64,000 bases of DNA from Pycnococcus provasolii (lineage: Eukaryota > Chlorophyta > Pseudoscourfieldiophyceae > Pseudoscourfieldiales): positions 744,001-808,000 of the forward strand of contig CP150553.1 of assembly GCA_049487715.1 (NCBI GenBank), written 5' to 3'. Each line of letters starts with the position of its first letter. Position 1 is the first letter of the stretch. This document shows positions 57,256-64,000 of this stretch, piece after piece. Made by a program: the position numbers and the translations under genes. The notes beneath the pieces were generated by a model. That model had not been told where the DNA came from and made no database searches. It saw nothing but the letters and a program-made list of their open reading frames with translations.

Positions 57256-57556
57256 AAATAAGATGCGCTTTCCTTTCCCGGCGATAAGAAGACGTGAAGT
57301 TGCTGACAAAAAAATATCATAACTATACACTCAGGTTTCGACAAACAACTTTTCCAAGGTAAGGTAGTAGTACTGACCACAACTTTTCATAGGTTTATAA
57401 AAAAGAACATTTTAGGGAAGAAAAATTAGATTTGATTGTAAATTTTGAGGTAATGAATGAATCTTGATCCACCTCCCCGCCTCTGGATATATCCCAAGAA
57501 AGACATAATATCGCTATACCTATATATTGGTAGTCTAGTAGAAATAATACGTGCGC
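57256..57556. other. Convergent intergenic region
   Basis: 301 bp, AT-rich, shared by the 3' ends of the RBM39-like and permease genes. TGTAA is seen near 57437. No gene. Confidence 0.55.
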
Positions 57557-60286
57557 CTATCCCATCATCATACGAGCAATTTTGCCGTGCCACTCAATTC
57601 CGAGAACCATCACAGCAATGGAACCTACGAGCAGCAGCAAGGGCTTACCGCCCGGCAGCCATGGCTTGTTGGTGAGGTCGGGAGAATTCTCCCTAAAATC
57701 TTTGCCCCTGACATTGCATGACTTTCGGCCGCGTCCCAGAATGCCGTTGTAACGCCCTGACCACACCATCAAGGCTGGCAAGATGCCAAACAGTATGAGA
57801 CGGAATGACCCGGAAAACTCAAGAGCTGGGAGGAAGATTGTGGGGCACACCGACGCGACGATGAGCGGGCCCGTGAGCGCAGCCATGGTCGCGACGAGCC
57901 TTCTTGTCCACTTTTGCTTGTTAGCAGCCGCCTCTTTTTCAGCTTTGGTGAGTGGAGCATCTGCCAACGCGTCGTCGTCCTCCTCCGAGTTCGTCGACGC
58001 ATCCGTATCCGCATCATTCTCCTCCTCCTCACCACTTTGCTTGTCATGATCCTTAGGTGGGAACAGGTCAAGGAGGAAGTCGATGAAGCCGAGCAGCACG
58101 CCGAGGAAGCTCGTAATGATCGCAAAGAGACTGAAGGCGCGCACACACTCGTTTGCAAACGCCCCCGCCGTCTCCTTGAGCGCCTGCATCACCTGGTTGC
58201 CGCTCGCGGGTACGCCAGGCACGGCTGCCGCGGACAGGTCCACCGTGCCAAGGATGGCCATCTGCCACACGAGGTACATGGCAAGAGGTATACCCGAGCC
58301 GATCAGAATCGCGTACACGACGCGGCGTGCAGTTCCGAGGTAGCTGAGCATGCTTGGAACGATGTTGTGAAACGTCAGAGACACCACCATAATAGGAAGG
58401 CAGCTGACGGCGCTGCCCCAGTTCATGCGCATCAGCAGGTCCGACCGAATGCTGCCCGCGGCGATGGCGACGAGCGTGACGTAGCACGCCATGGCAAAGA
58501 AGAGGCAGATGGAATTCACGACGTCGGTGGGCTCCGGGCCCGCATACACGAAAGCTCCGAAGAATGCCGTGAAGGTGGCGCAGCACGATGCGCCAATCCA
58601 AACCGCCTTGCTCTGCGCAACCGCAACGACGCCGGACAGCGTCGCGGCGAGCTCGCCGCCGAGCGCCATGCTGCCGTAGCCTGCGACGGCGGCAACCACG
58701 CCGCGGCTCAGCGAGGCACCCTCCGCAATATACGCCGTCAGAGTCGCCATGTAGATGAAGAGGTACAATGCGGCGCAGATGAACTTCATCGGTCGTCCAA
58801 GAGTCTTGAGCGCCATGGTGGTCACATTCGACTTTGGGCCGAACCACAGGCTCATCTCGAGCAGCAGTAACGCGGTGCAGTTCATGAACGCCCAAACGGC
58901 GACGAGAGCCACAGCGGATGGCACGAATCCTGCCGCCGCCGTCTTGACGGGAAGTGCGATGATCCCCGCGCCCACGGTTCCTCCCGCGATGAGAGCCGCG
59001 GCGCCAAAGACGCGCCCACTTGGCGCGAGGATCGCCTTCGGCGTTGCCTCCGCCTCCGCCGCCGCGCGTTGCCGCTCTATGAGCGCCTGCTTCATCTGAG
59101 CGAGCGCACGGCTGGCAACCATCTGCGCGCCATCTGCGCCAATGTCAAAGGCGTTGCTCAATCCACGGCCGTACACGCCGCCTCCCAGCTGCATGCACAG
59201 TTCGTGGCTTGCAATTAGGCGAACGCGCCGTCCTCCCGGCGTGTGCAGCACACGTCTCATGGCAAGAATTCGCTTCTTGAGGCGTCGCGACATGTTAAGA
59301 GGTGCTCCATCCTCCACACCACCGGTGGCTCCTGAGGTGGAGAGCACCTCATCGTCGAAGAGGTTCTCATCATCTTCTTCTTCTTCTTCCTCCTCCCCTT
59401 CCTCCAACTTCTCGTCGGCTATGCCAACGTCCACGACGACGTAGTCGCAGTTGTTCACCGCAGCTGTCGCCGCCTCCTGCAAGTTGTTCACAACACACCC
59501 AAGTATCCTCTTCTTGTTTTCCTGCTGAGCTTCGTCCTCCTGTTCATCGTACGACCCCTGCTGAGACCACGGCTCGTCGACGAACGAGCGCAGGAGCGGG
59601 AATGGCAGTGTCGGCTTTGCCGTTGGTATGTGCAGGCCATCCGCGCCTGTGAACCTCGCCGTTCCTAGTCGGCTCTCGACGAGAAAGTCGAGTCCCTCCT
59701 CTCTGCACATGGAGCTGAGTATCTTTGCACGTTTGAGGAACTCCGTGTCGGTGACTGGCGCATCCGCGAGCAGCACGTGCGTGAACCCGCGCGTTCGTCC
59801 CGTTCCCGTGATGTAGCTTTCCACCTCCTCGGAGAGCGGGTCGACGACGAGCATGAGCATGAGCGCCTGCGGCGTCGTGTTCTGCAGGACGAGCTCCGTA
59901 TTTTTTTGCTTTTGCTGTTGTTCGTCGTCTGGCGCGGCGGATGACGACGACGTTGGCGTATCTTCGTCCGACGACGTCGTGGCTGTGGTGGCGGCGTTTC
60001 TTCGGTTTGTCGTCCCTTTGTGTTGTTGTTGTCGTCCTTGTCGGCTTCTTCTCTGCGGGCTTCGAAGCTTCAGAGGTACTGGCGTGCTGGCACACGATGA
60101 GAAAAGTGGCGTTTGCGACCCCGCCGACGACGCCGCGTAAGTTGCCACCACAAAAAGTGCAGATTGTGGCGTAGCTTGCGACCCAACGGTAAGGCCTGCC
60201 GCCTTCCCCCAAAAAACGTCATGTCGAGATGTGCCATCGCGAGTAACGACACGAAGACGACGCACATATTGTAATTTTTGCAGCAA
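57557..60286 (-). CDS. TenI/ThiE-like barrel fused to aromatic amino acid permease
   Basis: Up to 909 residues. The frame is open from 60286, but its first in-frame ATG is at 59860 (residue 143), so an upstream start exon is likely. The barrel part begins LMLMLVVDPLSEEVESYI and shows the thiamine-phosphate-synthase/TenI order: VLLADAP, a FLVESRLGTARFTGADGLHI step, a KRILGCVVNN strand and DYVVVDVG. Acidic loops interrupt it. From about residue 425 comes an eleven-helix TyrP/HAAP-type transporter with the signature IAGGTVGAGIIALPVKT. Plant relatives are plastid proteins. An acidic loop splits the last helices. The fusion suggests the barrel binds a pathway intermediate or regulates transport; it may lack ThiE activity. 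The Ser/Arg/Gln-rich N terminus fits a transit peptide. Confidence 0.82.
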   Translation of the reverse strand: MLQKLQYVRRLRVVTRDGTSRHDVFWGKAAGLTVGSQATPQSALFVVATYAASSAGSQTPLFSSCASTPVPLKLRSPQRRSRQGRQQQHKGTTNRRNAATTATTSSDEDTPTSSSSAAPDDEQQQKQKNTELVLQNTTPQALMLMLVVDPLSEEVESYITGTGRTRGFTHVLLADAPVTDTEFLKRAKILSSMCREEGLDFLVESRLGTARFTGADGLHIPTAKPTLPFPLLRSFVDEPWSQQGSYDEQEDEAQQENKKRILGCVVNNLQEAATAAVNNCDYVVVDVGIADEKLEEGEEEEEEEDDENLFDDEVLSTSGATGGVEDGAPLNMSRRLKKRILAMRRVLHTPGGRRVRLIASHELCMQLGGGVYGRGLSNAFDIGADGAQMVASRALAQMKQALIERQRAAAEAEATPKAILAPSGRVFGAAALIAGGTVGAGIIALPVKTAAAGFVPSAVALVAVWAFMNCTALLLLEMSLWFGPKSNVTTMALKTLGRPMKFICAALYLFIYMATLTAYIAEGASLSRGVVAAVAGYGSMALGGELAATLSGVVAVAQSKAVWIGASCCATFTAFFGAFVYAGPEPTDVVNSICLFFAMACYVTLVAIAAGSIRSDLLMRMNWGSAVSCLPIMVVSLTFHNIVPSMLSYLGTARRVVYAILIGSGIPLAMYLVWQMAILGTVDLSAAAVPGVPASGNQVMQALKETAGAFANECVRAFSLFAIITSFLGVLLGFIDFLLDLFPPKDHDKQSGEEEENDADTDASTNSEEDDDALADAPLTKAEKEAAANKQKWTRRLVATMAALTGPLIVASVCPTIFLPALEFSGSFRLILFGILPALMVWSGRYNGILGRGRKSCNVRGKDFRENSPDLTNKPWLPGGKPLLLLVGSIAVMVLGIEWHGKIARMMMG

Positions 60287-60985
60287 GCTTCTACAAGCAT
60301 GATGTGCCCGTACCTAACTGAGTGGTGTGCACCCCACTGAAACTGGGTGGTGTGGGCGCACCACAGGACGTCGACATTCTTTCTTAACTAAGAATAAGAA
60401 TAAGGTGCGCCTAATGCGAAAATGAATCTTGAAGATTCGAGACTCTGGAGAATCGGGACTAGAATCCCATGGGACCGGGAAAAAACGGGGCCGAGGACCA
60501 CGCACCTCATCCACCAGCACAGGGGTCCCCCTAACTTTACCTGGGCTGACCTCCTCGACTCGACGGGATGGACGCGGGGGGAGCGGGGCCGGAGAAGAGA
60601 AGAGAGGTGGGAAAAATGCTGGAAGGGAAGTGATGCAGAAGTGATGCTCCGCCTGTCTCCTGTATAATCTAAGGTTAGTGAGTTCACAGATGTATCCCCA
60701 AAGTTCTCGAAAAAGGAGTGGGTCCCGATGAGGATGATGGGATTTGCGAATGGGGAAACTCCTTGAAGATTTGTGATATGATCTTTTCGCCTCCAGGGAG
60801 CACAGCTTGAGGGGGGGGCCCCGCCCCGTCACTCGCGTATTATTTGGTGTGCCACGGAAGCAAGAAGAAACACAAGAAACACAAGCTTGTTGTTGTGACG
60901 GCGCAGCATCCTACATTGGCTCTATCTTATTTGCTCTAGAGTTCACGTCTGTGTGTTCTGTCTGTGTATCATTGACTAGGCAAAT
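60287..60985. promoter_or_regulatory. Divergent region, permease and FHA genes
   Basis: About 700 bp. A possible start exon of the permease gene may lie at its left edge (an ATG on the minus strand at 60300 and a GTACGG donor-like site on the minus strand near 60315). Otherwise no gene, repeat or RNA is seen. Confidence 0.4.
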
Positions 60986-63061
60986 ATGACTTCTTCCTCT
61001 CTTAACTGTCAAAGCTCTCGTGGTGGCAAAATCACGGTGGCGAGTGCACGCAGCACTCGTAGTAGTGCTTGGAAGCGAAACCGAAACCACATGAGGGTTT
61101 CGTGCATGGCATTCAAACTCAAGTCAAATACCAGAGGCGTGTCCAACGTTGACATCAAAACGCCGAACCAGGAAGTCTCGCTGGGAAGGCGAGGAGGGGG
61201 CGCGGACGTGCAACTCAACCTCGAAACCGTCAGCGGAGAGCACGCGCTGCTCAAGTTCCAGGGAGACAGCCTCGTCATCACCGACCTCGGGTCCACCAAC
61301 GGAACCTATGTCAACGGAAAGCGCGTGGGCAGGAACGTGCGCCTCAAGGACGGCGACGAGGTTGCCCTCGGGGGTGCCGAAGCTGCCGCCCAGGCAGGCA
61401 AGGCGATCGCGCTCTTCGAAGTGCAGGTGGACGAGGCTAGGCTTGCAAAGATGCGAGAGTCGGGCGACGCGGCTCCTGCGTCGTCATCACCTTTTGGAAG
61501 CATGTTCGGAGGAGGGGGAGGGGGAGGCGCAAAGCCGAAGCCTGCACCGAAGGCTGCTGCGCCAAAAGCTGCTCCCAAGTCCACTGGAGGAGGACTCGGC
61601 GGGCTGTTTGGAGCCAAGCCGGCACCGCCGCCGCCGCCACCGCCGAAGAAGGAGGAGCCTGAGAACCTCTTCGCCGGGCTCTTCGGCGGAGGTGGAGGTG
61701 GCAGCAAGGCTGCCGCGAAGCCCGCACCGAAGCCAAGGGCGGCGCCACCCAAGCCGAAGCCCGCACCGAAGCCAAGGGTGGCACCGAAGCCGAAGGCTGC
61801 TCCCAAGTCCACTGGAGGAGGACTCGGCGGGCTGTTTGGAGCCAAGCCGGCACCGCCGCCGCCGCCACCGCCGAAGAAGGAGGAGCCTGAGAACCTCTTC
61901 GCCGGGCTCTTCGGCGGAGGTGGAGGTGGCAGCAAGGCTGCCGCGAAGCCCGCACCGAAGCCAAGGGCGGCGCCACCCAAGCCGAAGCCCGCACCGAAGC
62001 CAAGGGTGGCACCGAAGCCGAAGGCTGCTCCCAAGTCCACTGGAGGAGGACTCGGCGGGCTGTTTGGAGCCAAGCCGGCACCGCCGCCGCCGCCACCGCC
62101 GAAGAAGGAGGAGCCTGAGAACCTCTTCGCCGGACTCTTTGGTGCAAAGAAGGAAACGCCACCGCCGCCACCACCACCGCCGCCTGCCAAGCCTGCCAAC
62201 CCCTTCGCATCGTTTGGCACGAAGAAGGTTGCGGTCGAGAAGAAGGAGGCACCGACGCCGCCTGCCAAGCCTGCCAACCCCTTCGCATCGTTTGGCACGC
62301 AGAAGGCTGTCGCTCAGAAGAAGGAGGCGCCGCCGAAGAAGGAGACGCCGCCGCCACCCAAGAAGGCTGGCGGCCTATTTGGGGGACTGTTTGAAAGTGG
62401 CAGTGGCGATGACGACGATGTCGTGCTCACAGAGGATCTGCTCAAGGGAGAGAGCTTCGCTGCCCGTGCTAAGAGAGAGAGGGAATTGGGAACAAAATCT
62501 GCACCGCCGCCGCCACCGCCGACGCCGAAGAAGGCTGCTTCGCCACCGCCGACGCCGAAGCCGAAGCCAAGTGGTGCTGGCACAGGTGGGTTGGGAGGTC
62601 TCTTCGGGGGACTTATGGGTGGTGCTGCCGCCGCCGCCGGGGCCAAGACGCAAATGGACGAGGAAGAGGAGGAAGTGACCAAGCCTGTCGTGAAGAAGGA
62701 AGTGGTCAAGCCCACGCCGCCACCGAAGCCGAGCGGTGGCGATGCTGGCGGCGCCGGTGGTCTCGGAGCTCTCTTCGGGGGCCTGATGTCCGGGGCTGCA
62801 GCTGCCAGGAAGGAAGCGGCAAGGGTCATCGAAGAGGAGGAGGAGGAGGAAGAAGAAGAGGGAGAGCAAGAGGTCGTTGCTCCCCAGTTCCAAAAGCCTC
62901 CCGAGTTCAAAATGCCTGAGCCTATCGAGACTGCGCCGCAGCCGCCCGCTCCTGAACCTGAACCTGAACCTGAACCTACTGAGGCTACAACTGCCGATGG
63001 CTCGGACGCAGAGGAGAACGAGGATGTGAAAAAGGAAGATGAGGGATTGTCGTCCGAGTAA
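60986..63061 (+). CDS. FHA-domain protein with long Pro/Ala/Lys repeat region, probably plastid
   Basis: 691 residues. The first 50 residues are Ser/Arg-rich, like a chloroplast transit peptide. An FHA domain follows (about 60-150) with the phosphothreonine-binding layout: VSLGRR, SGEHALL and GSTNGTYVNGKRV. The rest is low complexity: GGGLGGLFGAKPAPPPPPPPKKEEPENLF-type units, of which 76 residues are tandemly repeated, then further GGLFGGL and PAKPANPFASFGT repeats, and an acidic Glu-rich tail. The FG- and GLFG-containing repeats and charged linker could drive phase separation or scaffolding around phosphorylated partners. Similar transit-peptide FHA proteins occur in algae; the role is unknown. 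Confidence 0.85.
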   Translation: MTSSSLNCQSSRGGKITVASARSTRSSAWKRNRNHMRVSCMAFKLKSNTRGVSNVDIKTPNQEVSLGRRGGGADVQLNLETVSGEHALLKFQGDSLVITDLGSTNGTYVNGKRVGRNVRLKDGDEVALGGAEAAAQAGKAIALFEVQVDEARLAKMRESGDAAPASSSPFGSMFGGGGGGGAKPKPAPKAAAPKAAPKSTGGGLGGLFGAKPAPPPPPPPKKEEPENLFAGLFGGGGGGSKAAAKPAPKPRAAPPKPKPAPKPRVAPKPKAAPKSTGGGLGGLFGAKPAPPPPPPPKKEEPENLFAGLFGGGGGGSKAAAKPAPKPRAAPPKPKPAPKPRVAPKPKAAPKSTGGGLGGLFGAKPAPPPPPPPKKEEPENLFAGLFGAKKETPPPPPPPPPAKPANPFASFGTKKVAVEKKEAPTPPAKPANPFASFGTQKAVAQKKEAPPKKETPPPPKKAGGLFGGLFESGSGDDDDVVLTEDLLKGESFAARAKRERELGTKSAPPPPPPTPKKAASPPPTPKPKPSGAGTGGLGGLFGGLMGGAAAAAGAKTQMDEEEEEVTKPVVKKEVVKPTPPPKPSGGDAGGAGGLGALFGGLMSGAAAARKEAARVIEEEEEEEEEEGEQEVVAPQFQKPPEFKMPEPIETAPQPPAPEPEPEPEPTEATTADGSDAEENEDVKKEDEGLSSE
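61573..62135 (+). repeat. 228-bp coding tandem repeat, about 2.5 copies
   Basis: Copies begin at 61573, 61801 and 62029 (period 228 bp, 76 codons); the third is partial. The copies are near identical at the DNA level, including third codon positions, except that the end of the first copy's upstream part differs. This indicates recent duplication or gene conversion. Confidence 0.9.
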
Positions 63062-63148
63062 AAAAGTAAAAAGAAAAAGTTCTCTTACACGCGACCTGTC
63101 TCAAGCGTTGTCATTGCACGCCATCATTGCACGCCGTCATGCGAAGTA

Positions 63149-63227
63149 AGCTCCGGGCTGCGCACTCTTTTTCAAAAATACCTAATTTGTGATGACAGAG
63201 AGTTGCTGCAGGCAGCCCTGGTGAGCT
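63149..63227 (+). repeat. 79-bp direct repeat, copy 1
   Basis: From AGCTCCGGGCTGCGCA to CCCTGGTGAGCT; matches 63642-63720 with one difference. Confidence 0.95.
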
Positions 63228-63641
63228 GCTGGTGCGGAAACTTCGGGCTGCGCGTTTCTCGACTCGTTGTTGATGACATGCTCACGGCCCTGACGCCGCG
63301 GATTACACCACGAATAGGTACGAATATTGCTGCAGGCAGCCCTGGTGAGTTTCGCGCTACTGCTGAATCATTGAACTTGCTGACTTGCTGCCAAAGGAAG
63401 CTTGCGAAACAGCCTCCTGCAAAATTTAGCTCCGGGCTGCGCGTTTCTCGACCTGAAAGGAGAGTTGCTGCAGGCAGCCCTGGTAAGCTGGTGCGGAAAC
63501 TTCGGGCTGCGCGTTTCTCGACTCGTTGTTGATGAAGGAGAGTTGCTGCAGGCAGCCCTGGTGAGTTTCGCGCTACTGCTGAGATTTCCATTGCTGACTT
63601 GCTGCCAAAGGAAGCTTGCGAAACAGCCTCCTGCAAAGTTT

Positions 63642-63720
63642 AGCTCCGGGCTGCGCATTCTTTTTCAAAAATACCTAATTTGTGATGACAGAGAGTTGCT
63701 GCAGGCAGCCCTGGTGAGCT
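63642..63720 (+). repeat. 79-bp direct repeat, copy 2
   Basis: Matches 63149-63227. Both contain the core TTGCTGCAGGCAGCCCTGGT, which also occurs at 63327, 63475 and 63543, giving five cores in 0.55 kb. Confidence 0.95.
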
Positions 63721-64000
63721 CATGACCATGAAGGCGCCGCGCGTTGGGTGCGTAGGTCCGCCACCTTGCGCACGTGCTTGGCTGTGTAGCATCGCGTTCC
63801 TTTCCGTTTCTTTTTGTCGCGCGCGACGTGCTTCTGGCGCAGAGGCGGCGCAGAGTCGAAGGGCATGGCACGCGGCAAGGTTGGTGAAGAGGGAATGAAA
63901 GTGAAATGAAGAATGAAGGATGAAGGGGAGGGGAGGAGCATGAATCGCGAGGGTGAGGGAGGTTGCTCGCCCACCGTTAGCGAAGCTTCCCTTCATTCAG

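Larger units (their letters stand above)
63062..64000. other. Right-end region dominated by composite repeats
   Basis: After the FHA gene no gene is supported. Repeats fill 63149-63720. Open frames on the minus strand translate the repeats into LTRAACSNS-like peptides and have no domain. From 63720 to the end the sequence is unique, with no clear gene. Confidence 0.5.

Noticed and set aside
18184-57537. TAGTCTA/TAGACTA motif at eight intergenic places
   Set aside because: Eight copies in 64 kb is about what chance predicts for both orientations, so no claim is made.
61149-62678. Long Arg/Ser-rich and Gly/Phe-rich open frames overlapping the FHA gene on both strands
   Set aside because: They result from the repeated, stop-poor GC-rich DNA. 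The sense frame has the FHA domain and transit peptide.
63149-63720. CRISPR-like array
   Set aside because: Spacing between cores is irregular, the longer units share flanks, and the context is eukaryotic with no cas genes.
1-64000. tRNA, rRNA or other structured RNA genes
   Set aside because: No cloverleaf with a TTCGA-type T loop at proper spacing and no rRNA-like sequence were recognised by eye; a covariance-model scan would settle it.

Overview
This is a nuclear segment from a photosynthetic eukaryote. Genes are large, closely packed and mostly uninterrupted, there are no operon-style ribosome binding sites, and three well-supported spliceosomal introns are visible. Plastid indicators are a twin-arginine thylakoid-lumen precursor, a nuclear TatA/Tha4-type protein, a nuclear AccA-like protein, an FHA protein with a transit-like N terminus and a plant-type formate dehydrogenase. 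An SHIPPO/STPGR protein and a soluble-adenylyl-cyclase-type protein suggest a flagellated cell. TTTAGGG/TTAGGG-like tracts and nuclear AccA make a prasinophyte-type green alga the best guess. This assignment is inference; no rRNA or other taxonomic marker is present.

Layout. 1-3.3 kb: a complete Mutator-like element with 59/60-bp terminal inverted repeats and an identical 9-bp target duplication. 3.6-10 kb: two plastid-type proteins of unknown function, a cation/Ca2+ exchanger, a sugar-phosphate antiporter and a small membrane protein. 10.2-12.1 kb: a secreted tandem cathepsin X. 13.1-20.9 kb: a mycosporine-like amino acid (MAA) biosynthetic cluster, made of a MysC-MysD fusion, MysA and a MysB-like O-methyltransferase fused to a short-chain dehydrogenase. 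21-30.4 kb: possible extension of that cluster, with an MFS transporter, two tandem-SnoaL proteins in divergent orientation, an aldehyde-dehydrogenase fold that has lost its catalytic residues, and formate dehydrogenase. 30.5-39 kb: AccA-like protein, telomere-like array, DEDDy exonuclease, TatA, a glycosyltransferase-like gene with one intron and an unknown low-complexity protein. 39.2-46.3 kb: a globin-containing class III nucleotide cyclase, an AlkB-like dioxygenase, and an auxin-efflux-carrier-like transporter with MORN repeats in its loop. 47-57 kb: STPGR protein, EF-hand TMEM65-like protein, RING-like protein, WW protein, alpha/beta hydrolase and RBM39-like splicing factor. 57.5-63 kb: a TenI-like barrel fused to an aromatic amino acid permease, then an FHA protein with 228-bp internal repeats. 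The last 0.9 kb is a composite repeat region.

The most interesting system is the eukaryotic MAA cluster. MysA would make the cyclitol core from sedoheptulose 7-phosphate, the methyltransferase half of the MysB-SDR fusion would methylate it, MysC would attach glycine and MysD a second amino acid. The fused dehydrogenase resembles, in layout, the methyltransferase-oxidoreductase of vertebrate gadusol synthesis. It suggests either an EEVS-type route to the gadusol core or an extra tailoring step. Other unusual architectures are the cyclase-globin-cyclase-ATPase protein and the MORN-bearing transporter.
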